A DNA stretch of 64,000 nt, taken from contig KV419410.1 of assembly GCA_001630475.1 (NCBI GenBank), positions 248,001 to 312,000 of the forward strand, read 5' to 3'. The translations under genes were made by a program, and so were the position numbers. The notes under the pieces are model-generated. The model made no database searches. It was not told where the DNA came from and saw only the letters and a list, made by a program, of their open reading frames with translations. Source of the DNA: Sistotremastrum niveocremeum HHB9708. Taxonomy: Eukaryota; Basidiomycota; Agaricomycetes; Sistotremastrales; Sistotremastraceae. This document shows, piece by piece, positions 1 to 11,054 of this stretch (the stretch's first letter is position 1; each line of letters begins with the position of its first letter).

Positions 1-1314
1 CTGGAGGAGCATCATTTGGCTGATATTATCAAGCTGTTTGAGGGATTATTCCAACTGTCGCGTGAGCAATACACTCGACCGAAGAACTCTGGTCATCCAG
101 TTGCCGGGGCTTGAATGCCGTGACGACGCCCATCGGGTGTAAGCGAAGTCCAGATTCTCTGGGTAGCCGACGATCGTCCAGCGTTGATGGGGCCTACGAC
201 GGCAACGACTGCGACCGCTACAAACGTTCAAGTTCACCAACGTATATTTGCATCTTTCGTGCTGCTCACAACCCTTGTGACGCTGAAACAAGCTTGCCCA
301 TGCGAGCGATGCTGGATATGCAAAAGGGACCGAAGATCGTCAGCGAACGAGGCCGTTGCAACTCTGAAACACAGGAAGCAATTTATTTATCCGAACTGCG
401 AAGGCACCAGAAGCATATTTCCAATCATGAACATCTCGGCGACCCTGAATTGAAGTGGGAAAGCAGCCGACCCGACGCCCGACTGTCAGGCCGATTCGCT
501 CGCGAGCCCCGCATTTTGTAAGCCCGTCGCGAGTGGTGCTAAGAGATTATTGGATGACCCTGCAGGAGGTGCCTGTAAAGGTTCCGGCGGTGTTTAGAGC
601 CCCCAGGTGGAGAAATACAAGGCCCCAAATGGATGATGTCAAATGCAATATGTCTCTGGAAGGTGAGTGGCTCAGATAAGAAGGGCTGTGGCCACAAACA
701 AAGAAGCAGAGAGGCAGGGGAGGAAGGACGGCCGGCAAATTTGGATGATTGTGGGATATATGCGGAATCGGGACTCGGATAACGGATATTGGTGAGCACA
801 TCAAGGGGTCGGATACGGATTACGGGTTCGGGAGAAGGAAGGCACCGATCTAGATCTGCGGACGAAAGTGTTTGAAACGGGATGAACACTATCTGATTTG
901 GATCCCCTTGATTTGGGGGGTCGCACGCTGTGTTCTATCTGCCTTTATTCTCGTTTCGGCAAAGCGAGACAGGGATGACGGTTTGGGGTGGATGCATTGG
1001 CTTGGGACTGTGCGTCGCCCAGGCACCGCGCGAGGAGAGGAGGTGATAGAGACTGTCAACGAGCATTGTGCATGCTGCATTTTGGGCGGACGAGCGACGT
1101 GGGCCGGCGAGGATAGTATGGGGCTCGGGTCGGGCAAAGGAGCCGATCGCTGGATCTGCACGAAATATTGGAGGAAATAAATATAAAAGTGATTTGTTAT
1201 AGCTAAAGCTTCCGCCGGGTGCCGGCAAGTTGGGTCGCTAAGCGAGTCCGTCTCATATATTCTCTCTCCTCAACCACCACAAGCCACCCACTCTTTTATC
1301 TATCTCTGCCCTAG
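1..1314. other. No recognised gene; upstream region of the zinc-finger gene
   Basis: No open frame here reads like a conserved protein; the short overlapping frames on both strands look random. Positions 740-840 are rich in imperfect CGGAT/CGGATT units. The last 130 bases carry a TATA-like box and a pyrimidine-rich leader, which fits the promoter and 5' UTR of the gene starting at 1315. Confidence 0.6.
1182..1189 (+). promoter_or_regulatory. TATA-like box of the zinc-finger gene
   Basis: The octamer TATAAAAG lies about 126 bases before the ATG at 1315, inside an AT-rich island in otherwise GC-rich DNA. It is followed by a CT-rich stretch (1250-1312) such as often surrounds fungal transcription starts. 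The assignment rests on position and motif only. Confidence 0.5.
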
Positions 1315-2315
1315 ATGTCGTCCCAACTCGCTCGCGTCCTCGCCACCGTTCCCCAAGCTGATCTCTACACTCCCTTCGCTCCCGACGACCTCCTCGCCCT
1401 TCCCCCCGCCCCCGCCCTCGAGCAGTCCTTTGTACGTCGAGCTCTCACAGTGTCCACCTCTTGCCTCTTGCTGATCTACTTGCACAGTTCTCGGGCTTCA
1501 AGTGCTGCGGCATTCAGCTCAGAGACTTCCATGATCTCATCCAGCACTTTGAAGATATTCATTGCTTGCTAACGTCTGAGGACGGTTCCAAGATCCCATT
1601 CAACCCGTCATCAACGCCCCCTCCACCGTCGCCCACTGCCTCTGATTCGTCACAGAGCGAACCAAGCACACCACTCACCCCCTCCTGGACGACAGACCTG
1701 TCTTCATCGCCATTTGATTCCGATTTCCATGCTATCGCCGCCTTCGATGACATTCAGGTCCAGGACACCAAGTCTGAGCAATGCATTCAGCCTTCCCTGA
1801 TCTCCCATCACTCCCCCACGATTCGCTCTCCCACCCCTTCGGTGTTCCGGGACGCCTACCACCCTATCCTCGTCCCAAGCATCACTCCCAGACTGGTCAG
1901 TCCGTCGCCCTCGACGTTGGACGACTACTCTCCATGCACACCCCCTCCTTTGACAGACGATAGCTCTTCGTCATCTGCATCGTCGCCCTCGTCGCCCTCC
2001 TCCCCACGCACCTCCTTTGTAATTCCTTCGCTGCTCTCGACCCCGCCTTCACCGTCACCTTCGTCGCCCATTGACATTACTAGCGTCAATCGCTCATATT
2101 CGGAGACATCTCTCCACGTCCACAAGGCTCCCTTCAAAAAGTCGAAACATTCATCGGGACGCCGCCGTTCTCACCACCCACAATCGTTCGAGGAGCTTCG
2201 CTCGAAACCCCACAAATGCCCCCGTCCCAATTGCGTCAAAAGTTATCTTAACCCTAATGGACTCCGTTATCACCTTACCAAAGGTACCTGCGAGTACGCT
2301 CTCCGCTCAGAGTGA
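1315..2315 (+). CDS. Sfp1-like C2H2 zinc-finger transcription factor
   Basis: Two exons, 1315-1431 and 1488-2315, joined in phase by a 56-nt GT..AG intron, give about 314 residues. Right after the junction is an incomplete finger-like block (FKCCGIQLRDFHDLIQHFE), as in the first split finger of fungal Sfp1-type regulators. The long middle part is very rich in Ser and Pro. Near the C-terminus the segment CPRPNCVKSYLNPNGLRYH followed by a final Cys is a C2HC-type finger with the KxYxNxNGLxYH pattern of Sfp1-like proteins. Yeast Sfp1 controls ribosomal-protein gene expression and cell size; that role is only inferred here. The family call is moderate: a general C2H2 regulator is the alternative. 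Confidence 0.72.
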
Positions 2316-4696
2316 TCCTCTGCTAGTTTTGTGAAAAAGTACGATACTAGGTATGCATCTATATGCGCATATACGTGGCCGTAACTGACTTTTGGGGGTC
2401 CGATAGTGTATCAGTAGTTCCTCATTCATATGTCTCCGCGAGACGGAACATCCCTCTACGGCATACTTGACCCGTTCCTAATCTTCGCTTTCTCCTCGCT
2501 CTTTTCCCTACCTCCTCGTCTTACTATAAACTCTCGCTGGTCCTCATAGTGGTTTCTCCCCTCGTTTCCTATCCTCTCACTCCTTCGGCTTATATTCTCT
2601 TATTGCCAGTGAGCGCCGCTCTTTGATATTGCGTTCTTGGCATAGCTGTCCATATCGTCCTTCGTTCTCGTCCCTCGTTCATATATGCTGGTCTTTCACT
2701 TCGTATTTCTCTCTCATCTCACTCAAAAAACCCGGATAACATTGTTGTTGAGACTGATACTGTAATAAAATGCTTGCTCTTCTTGACTTGTTTGCTCGTC
2801 ATGGATGTGAAACTTGTGGGTGCTGGACTGACAAATTGGCTTGCGGGCGTAGAGCGAGTGATTCGCATGGCGAAGGCAGGAAGCGGCGATCAGAAAGACA
2901 TGGGCTTCGGACATCGGAATTCTACTTGGAAGAGAGAACTACCGTAAGCAAGAAGCAGGGCAGGCCTCGATCAAATAGGGCTTCGATCCCACCCAGTCCC
3001 ACCCCCGATTATTCTCCTCTATTTCCTCTGATGCCCTTGCTGCTCGCCGCAAAGCATGGACTCCCGTATGATGCTCCTGCTCCAATCTGGCCCTAATTAA
3101 TATTCAGACTCTTCTAGAGGAGCAGCCTCGCCGATATTATGCCATCGTGGGGTTTATCTGCAGTGGCTAACCGGTCTCGGGATCCCCGTACGAGTGCCAT
3201 TCGTTCATCTGTTTGTCTCCAAAGATGTCCAACGACGTAGAATATTTGGTCGTCTCCAAACCCATCTCTCCTTTCTCGTCGCACTGCTTATTTCGCGTCT
3301 CCTTCTCCACAGTCGTGACGCAGCTTCCAAGGTTGCCAACTTGCCGTACGTGGGGTGCATATAGAACAACGGTCCGGCAACGGTAAACGTTCTTCCTACG
3401 TAGCTACTTGATTCAATACCAGAGGGATCTGATGAGAAAGACCGAGTGTACTTTCGTAAGTCCAGACTCCAGAACAAGCATTTGAACGGAATGAATGAGC
3501 TTCGAATACGTTTCCCTTAAGCCTGCTTTGCAAGTAATACTACATAGACGATCATATATATCGATCATACGGAAGGAAGATCCTCAGCGCTGAGCGATGA
3601 TGAGTGAGACTCTCCGTGACAGGAAAGGGTTCATCCGCTCCTGGCCCATGATCAGCTTGTGGCACCCGGTTGAAAAGTTGAGTCTGAATCCACCGCACCC
3701 ATCCGGATTCCGATTCCGGTTTCTAGGGACCCAGGTGGGACGCTTCCTCTTTTGGTAACTCGTGGTGCACACTCTTTCTGTTCGGAACGAACCCACCATA
3801 TGTGGTAGGTTACCACATGTGAATCTTTTTGTATCCCAAATCATTCAAGATCCCGAGATTAACGGGTTGCGGTTTCCGGCTCTCGGTTTCCGGGACGAGC
3901 GTTGCCCGATCGGCTGCATGGTGGGATCTAAAGCCGGTGCTTCGCATAGAGAGTCGCCTCTCGTGAGTTCCACTGAATCCTTGATGGTCCCTTCTCTCCC
4001 TTAAGGGAACTCGGATGGTGCGGCGAGCAAGGTTGAAATAATTGCACGCAAGTCTTCGATGTTCGAACGTAGTACCTTGCGCGCTGAGGAGATGTTCGCC
4101 CGATTCCCAATCAGATAATGTTAAGGAACCTGTCGGCGCCGTGACGTGCTCATTCACTGCTATAAGCAGCAAGGCCAGCTTAGTTGTTATTGCCCCTCCG
4201 AGTCTAAGGTACCAAGGAGGCTTTCATGAAGGGACCGCGTAGTGGGTACTCCTGCATTGATGACCCTTTCCATATCTTCAGGTACAGCCATCAACATTTT
4301 CGACTTGACTTTTCTTTCGACCTGCCGATCGATTCCGCGACGGAAGTCTAAATCAGTCTTTCATAAAGATAAGATATCCTTTCGGCACGATCACATTGCA
4401 GCAATGCACCCAGACAGATAGGAGGGCCTGTCTGCCTCCAGTCCCCTCAGCTCCACTCGACGATTGAAGGAAGACACCTCTTCGAGGAAAGCTCAAAGGC
4501 GTGACCAATCTCCGGAAATGCCCACTGAATTCATCGAAATTGACAGGTACTTTCGGGCATAAAGCGTGCATGAATTAAACCGTCATCTGGTCTTGTGCTT
4601 CGATTCTAGGACGGCGATCAAAGTTTATTATGGGACGAGCGCCACGAAGGCTTCATCTAGACAAGGCATATGAACGTAGCTCACCGAGCCCTTTCA
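2316..4696. other. About 2.4 kb without a supported gene
   Basis: The first 450 bases are CT-rich and probably hold the 3' UTR of the zinc-finger gene. From about 3200 to 4600 there are several open frames of 60-120 codons on both strands (the longest on the minus strand at 3810-4172), but none matches a family I know and none is joined by convincing splice sites. Stretches near 3700 and 3870 are rich in CCGG/TTCCGG words like those near 740-840. It may be old decayed repeat DNA, but I cannot name one. Confidence 0.5.
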
Positions 4697-7600
4697 TCAC
4701 AGTTTGGATTTCAGAGGTAAGGACTCAGATGTCCCTTGCAACAGCGTGGCTCCTGCTGCGGCAAGCACAACGCTCTCACGTTCCTTGACTTTCACATCTA
4801 CGGACCTTAGGTTGAGAGGAGATCTCGGAAGAAAATGACAACGCTGGCTTACTGAATATGACTTTGTCATTCTCCTTCCACATCTCCGTAACCAACGTCT
4901 CTCCAGGATACACGACACCTGCGAACCTGTGGGATAGAGGTCACCCGTCGGCAATCAATGCGCCATTTGTGCTACTACGAACCGAGCTTTGATGTCCTTT
5001 ATTTCACCGAAGGTCTTGAAAACATGCTTGCCAGCAATGCCGAATGAACAGAGGCCTTTGATGACATTACTCACATGAGCGACCGCATGAGAGCTATAGG
5101 TTCAGACTCATACCATGTAGAATAGGTGTACTGTAACCTCCGATAGCCGCAAATTCAGGAAGAATCTTTGACCCGCCCAGGCTCGGTGTCTAGTAAAGAG
5201 ATACAAATCGAGGTACTCACGTGCAGCGGGTTCAGGTCACCGTTAAGTCTGATAAATTTGTATTAGCATTGAGAAGTCACTATCGGTGTGCATACTTACC
5301 GATATAATGCTGCTTGCGAAGCGTTGGTCTTCTCTACTGCAACGGCATCTGGCTTTCGTTGTGGTGGTTCGTTTGCTGCAGTTATAGGGCCAAAGTCTAG
5401 CTCTCGCAGTCAGTAACCAGCCCAACCTGTTCTCGTCCTCAGTACCGTTGCCTGTTTTCTTCCCACCGAAACCACCCGAACCCCTCACAAAGACGGTCAT
5501 GACATTCTCGAATATGATCTCTCCGGTGCTTGGATCTTTTGTCTCGCTGATCGTTCTCACAGAGGCGGCTTTGCCCTTGTCTAGAACTTCCAGAACTCTG
5601 CGGAGGGATGAGCCAGCGCTTTATGGAGCTACGGAGAAAGGATACCGAGTCGTAGTAACGAGGGTTCCACTGGTGGGTATTGGGGCCTTGATAGCCAAAT
5701 ACTGTTCTCCGTGTAATAGTTTTGCCTTCGAAGGATTGATTAATCCTGACCCCTGTACTGAACTCGAATCATACTCACAGGATTGTAATTAGGCAGCCAG
5801 TCGAGCGAAAATGCTGAAGCCGATGCAAAGGCCGGGATGACTCCAAAGGTCGGTAGGGCACGGAAATCTGAATCGCCTTCGTATGTCAAAGGAAGCTGCC
5901 ACAAAATCGCATTCTCATTACGATTATCACCACAAAAATGTAAGAGGCGTACCTCTTTCTCAGTAGCCCCAACGCTGAGGTTGTATAAAATCACATCCTT
6001 TTCCTCATAGCTATATTCTTCTGGGTCACCGCGGATTTTTTTGGCTTCCACGACGACATCCGGATCATCAGGATCAGCGTATTCTTCTTCTTCATTCTCG
6101 TTTTCGAAATTCTCGATGATTTGCTGAAGGGCTTCATGCGTAGACGCCGGATTTGTGGCTCGGCCATCATCTAGTTCATGATGTTAAGTCAGTCTATCTC
6201 GAACGTCCTAGGGTGTCATATACCAAAGTTAGTGAACTTGTTCCACTTCGATATTACGGCTTCTGGTGTCAGAGGTTTCTTGTGTGGAAACCCGAAGCCG
6301 CCAGCACGTTGCCATCGAGTTTGTGCGGCCCAGCCTCCTGCGACTTCAAGCAGACTTCCCGTGGTTTCTTCATTCGCTGAAGGGAGTGTTAAAACATTCG
6401 CCTGACGTTATAAGGATTTCTCAACCTTCGCTTGCCAGATAGCCAAGAACGGGTGCCAGGTAATCAGACTATGTAACATAATGTTAGATAGGGGTGTCAA
6501 AGGAAGCACACTGAGAAACAACTTTAAATATATCTGCTAGGTCTTCCTGCCTAAAACAATGTCAACTTTTTATCTTGAAAATGAGAGCTGAGTGTACGAA
6601 TTTGGACTTCTCGCACGAATTGGAGCAGTGGACGCGACGACGTTTGCGAGAATATTCGATCTAGCACCCTCTATGGCGAGTGTTTTGGTGAAGCCGATTA
6701 TAGCAGCTTTTGCAGTGGAATACTGGATAATTTATGAACGGGGGACCTAGACAGGTGACTCTGAGATGATGCTTACGTTTGCCAAACTAGGCGCTCCGTC
6801 TTTGGAGCGTCTGTAAGTCTGGCTGGGCAAGGATAAATGAAACCACGGCGTACATATACCGATATTAGATGCAGTCGTGATGATTCTCCCATATTTCTGC
6901 TTCTGGAAAATTGGCCACACGGCTTTGGCGCACTGGAAGCGACATTAGGCTCCAGGACATTCCGAATGGCGGAAATGAAATGAGATAGAACATACGCGGA
7001 ATGATCCTCTAAGGTGTAATCATTAATTGCTGGTCGATCTAGAAATGGAATGGGATTACCGAATGTTGACGTCCACAACCTCGTCCCAGTCGGCTTCACT
7101 CATTTCCCCGAACGGTTTGGATCTAAGTACGCGGGCGTTTGTAACCAGGACATGGACGCCGCCAAACGCATCCAAGGCGGTCTTCACGATGCCCTCACCG
7201 TCTTCGGTAGAGGTGATTGATGGGACAGCCTTGCCACCCGCTAACAATTGCCTCCGAGTCAGAAAGAGATAATCGCATCGAGTATCCCCCATGCATACCT
7301 TTGTTTATCTCGCTTACAACAGCGTTGACATTGGCTTCGTCAGTGTCGTTGACGACCACGTTCGCTCCTAACTTTCCGAACATGAGCGCATACGCACTTC
7401 CGAGACCAGCTCCTGCAGCGGTAACGATGACTGTCTTTCCATCAAATCTAATCTCGGGCGACGACTGTGGATTCGGAGAAGATGCCTTCGACAAATCCAA
7501 AGCTCTCTAGGACGACTATTGAGTACATGTCGACTGGCGAAGGAACGTCATATGAACCTTGAGGTCCGTATCGGAAATTCGCATTGGACTAACTAATAGT

Positions 7601-8861
7601 GAGTCAATCTGCTGCCGCTAATCTTTCGACTCACTGTTCTGGATTTTCAAAGTCGGTGATTTTGTCCCACTGTGCAGCTATCTGATAGCCATGGTCAATA
7701 CACCATCGCCTTATAAAACTCGAGGCGCACAGCTGATGGGGTAAATGTTTCATCCAAGCGGAAATGGACGCCATGTGATCGTTCCCAGCGAACTTCTGCC
7801 ACAAATCCTGCACCAACTTCAAAAAGTCGACCATTGGCCTCAGGACCGTCTGGATGAGCCAATGCGGCAACTAGTGGTGCCACAAATTCGGGCTAGGACA
7901 GATTATCAGAGGTGATAGTCACTTCGGCGCGCAGAGCAGGTTTACTTTGAGGCCGGCAAGCATATCAGGTGGCATCACCGTTTCTGTCATAGCCGAGGCT
8001 GCCATCTGAACGCAGTCAACACGTTGATAAGAGCTCAAAAAAGTTGTGTCTCACTGGAGCAATCACAGAGGCTTTGATTCCGTACTTTTCACCTTCTAAC
8101 GCAAGTGTCTTGGTGAAACCAACTAAACCCATCTTGGCAGCACTATAGTTGGCCTGTCCGTTGTTACCTAACACGACTTGAGCTTAGGATTATGAGAAAC
8201 ACGACCGTACATACCATAGAGGCCCGCAGCACTTGCGGTATTGATTATTCGCCCGAACTTTTGCTTAACGAAGACTGGCCAGGCAGCCTTTGTACAGGAG
8301 AAAGCACCCTTGAGGTGGACCAATTGCACAAAGTCCCACTCTTTGTCGCTCATATTTTTGAAGCTAATACGATATTAAACGAGTGCTCGGAGGGTGAAGA
8401 ACATTTTGAACCTTCGGTCTCTAAGGATTGTGCATAAGTTAGAACAAAAGCTCAGAAAGAATGCTGGACGAACCGAAGAATACCAGCATTATTGATTAAG
8501 ATTGTGACCGTTCCAAAGTGCTCGACAGCCGTTTTAATGATCAATTCACCGTCCGTCACGGATGCCACACTAGTGACGGCAGAACCTCCCACTGATATTG
8601 GACAGTCAGACTCTCTGAGATATGCCCACAGACTTAATCAATCAGTACTTCGTCGAATCTCGTCAACAACTTTGCTAGCAGCGGCTTCTGAGACATCGTT
8701 GACGACGACGTTAGCACCCCGGGATGCAAATAAGAGAGAGTATCTGAAAGCCAAAGTTGAATGGCATCATTCACAAGGCATACAAAATCATCATACGCTT
8801 TTCCGAGCCCGCCACCTGCGCCCGTGACGACGACCGTATGACCTTTGAATGAGAGAGCCAT
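4697..8861 (-). CDS. FOX2: Peroxisomal multifunctional beta-oxidation enzyme (MFE-2 / Fox2)
   Basis: A many-intron gene with the Fox2 order: short-chain dehydrogenase (SDR) domain 1, SDR domain 2, then a MaoC-type hydratase-2 domain. Fox2 hydrates trans-2-enoyl-CoA and oxidises the (R)-3-hydroxyacyl-CoA product in peroxisomes. Domain 1 starts [20 protein letters not shown] and keeps NNAG and YSAAK. Domain 2 (about 6600-7480) has [15 protein letters not shown] and YSTAK, so two usual glycines are replaced. The hydratase part holds [11 protein letters not shown], with the catalytic Asp and His of the family, and [18 protein letters not shown]. The last exon ends LKSKL, a textbook PTS1 signal, so peroxisomal import is well supported. 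The last intron splits KVIF|NVKVKER. The exon structure near 6780-6890 in domain 2 is the least certain. The gene faces away from the surface-protein gene at 9351. Confidence 0.9.
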
Positions 8862-9350
8862 TCCGTAGAGCGAGAATTGATCGACAAAATAGTAGATGAG
8901 CTCTTATAGTGCCTGGGGCAGCTCAACCAGTGACTTCAGCAGAATATGAGACATGTGAAAGAGATGACCTCCGTTTAGAAAGAGTCATCCAGAAAAGGAA
9001 ACTCAAGGCTAGGAGACATATAGCCGGATGCCGAAAGAACGCCGGTGTGATATCAGGCACGTCGAGCGCGTCGTCGACGCCTCTGACGACCACCGAGAGA
9101 GCACACACATCATCACAGCACTGGGGGCACCAAAGGACTCCAGTTCTCAAACAAATTCCTGCAGAACTATTTCTGGTACTGATGCAAAAATAGGCCGAGC
9201 TCGCGGAATTCGAATGTCGGCACTCGCTTCATTCTGTTTCCAACCTTCATCTTGCCTCATCCCAGTTACCCCGTACTAGAACTATCAGTCGCTCACTTCT
9301 GCGGTTTTTCACAATCCGAAACTCCCATCTCGAAGATAATATTGCAATCA
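8862..9350. promoter_or_regulatory. Shared divergent intergenic region
   Basis: The 489 bases between the starts of FOX2 (minus) and the GPI-protein gene (plus) must hold both promoters. I found no clear TATA box or known binding site. Open frames here are short and lack family features. Confidence 0.5.
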
Positions 9351-10805
9351 ATGATGCAAAACACACGCTCGTTCAATCTGCCATTCGTTTCTCAACCTTT
9401 TCTGGTCCTCGCAGCATTTGCGATTAGTGTCTTGGCCCAGAGCACCACTATCACGCCGTTGGTGGATCAGAAATTTACTTACCCGGACTTGGTGAGAACA
9501 TTTCTTCGCGTTCGTTGCGATTGCTTAATGACGTCGCCCTGAGCCTCAACAAGTTGATCCTGTCGCCACTGGTCGTGGTCCTCAATCGGGGTATAATATA
9601 TGCAATTCTGGCACCGAAGGCCCCGATTCTCTTTGTCAAACTGCGTTCGTTAATAATCTGGCTGGTACGTCTGTCATCTCGCCTTCTTACGCCCCCCAAC
9701 TTGCCCACCGATTACATCGGTAGACTGGTGTGTCTGGGGGCCCCCAACACCAGACTCGACTATCGCAGACACTGAAAGTGAAACGGTTGCATGGTGCAGT
9801 CAACCCGGTCACGGGACTCGCGTTATCCCTCCCGGTGCTCTTACAGGAGTGCAATTTCTGCGAGCCCCAGGTAAGTCCCCAGGTCTAGGCTTGTGGTCCT
9901 CTGATCGTAGCTCTATCAATTAGCCTATATACAAATCACCGGACACATCGACCAAACGAAAATTGACATGCAAGCGGGCGACTCAGGTGGCGAAATGGAT
10001 CCTCACGGGGCAGATCTGGTAATCACGTTCAAAATATCGACTTGTATGCGCTAAAGTATTCACAGCGAGGCAACCCGTTGGGCGGCCTGCTATTCTCCAA
10101 TGGTTTCCCTGCGAGCAATGGAGACAATTCTACCTACACTCAAGTAATTCAATGGACAAAGTGCGTCAGACCGTTATCTCAACAGTTACGCGGCTGAATT
10201 GTGGCGCGTCAAATAGCTTCATGGGTGGAGGTGTATTTTGCTTTAAGGCATGTGATCCAACAGGTAGTGATGCTGCGAACTACTGTCAACATTCCTTTGA
10301 TCGCATCGGATGCTCGTACAACGCACCGGCGGCGTATGAAGACGGGGTTTTCTTGTCGTGCGACTCCGATAACCAAGACTTTCCTGGTGTATATACAGAC
10401 GCTTCTGGTAACGGTACGCATTTACGAAGGCTGCGGCTACACCGTTCATCATTCTCATCCCCCATAGTTCAAACGTATACCCAACCTGGAACTTCCGCTG
10501 GGGTCATTTCTACGTTGCCTTACGAACCGAAAATTCCCGCCACTTCGAACTGTGTCACGTATCAGAGTACAGATCTCTATCAAGCCTCCCAGGTTACTAC
10601 CGCCACCTCTAGCACGCAATCCACTACTCAGGAGGCCTCTCCGACGTCCTCGGCGAACTCAGACGCTGTTTCTCCTCGGGCGGCTCTTTCGATCTCTTCT
10701 ACGGCTTCACCTACAGCTTCAGTTCATACCAGCGGCGGAGACATCCTGGCAGCAATCTCGTGGCAGTATATGTTCTTGTGCATAATAATCTCAGCATTTT
10801 TCTGA
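9351..10805 (+). CDS. GPI-anchored 'macrofage activating glycoprotein'-like protein
   Basis: At least six exons. The N-terminus has a signal peptide (FLVLAAFAISVLAQ), followed by a Cys-containing ectodomain with blocks usual for this basidiomycete family: WCSQPGHGTRVIPPGALTG, GGEMDPHGADLRGNP, NFMGGGVFCFKACDP and DNQDFPGVY. A Ser/Thr-rich stalk follows, then a hydrophobic C-terminal tail (WQYMFLCIIISAFF) that ends the protein, as expected for a GPI signal. The product is probably attached to the plasma membrane or wall. The family name is historical and its biochemical role is unknown. I followed junctions at 9493 (GTGAGA donor), after NNLA, after FLRAP and after QWT; each restores the frame. 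ATG 9351 is followed by a second ATG at 9354, and either could start the protein. Confidence 0.82.
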
Positions 10806-11054
10806 TCCGCCAGTTTACCAAATATTTTATCCTTATAGTCCCTGTCACAGATGAGTTTTAGCATGTGCTTTAGCGATCCACTGTCAATAGTTGATTTGTA
10901 TTGTGTTTCCAAATGTAATAATTAACGATGCATGAGAGTATAGTCGGCATTGGGATGATCAGAATGGCAGAAACATTAACAAAGAAATATGCGGTAACAG
11001 ATATAGTCCTGATATGGGTATAGTGTCGTGACTCTTAGCATAGAATGGAAGTGG

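Noticed and set aside
7027-7510. Plus-strand open frames over the FOX2 region
   Set aside because: They are antisense to the conserved second dehydrogenase domain.
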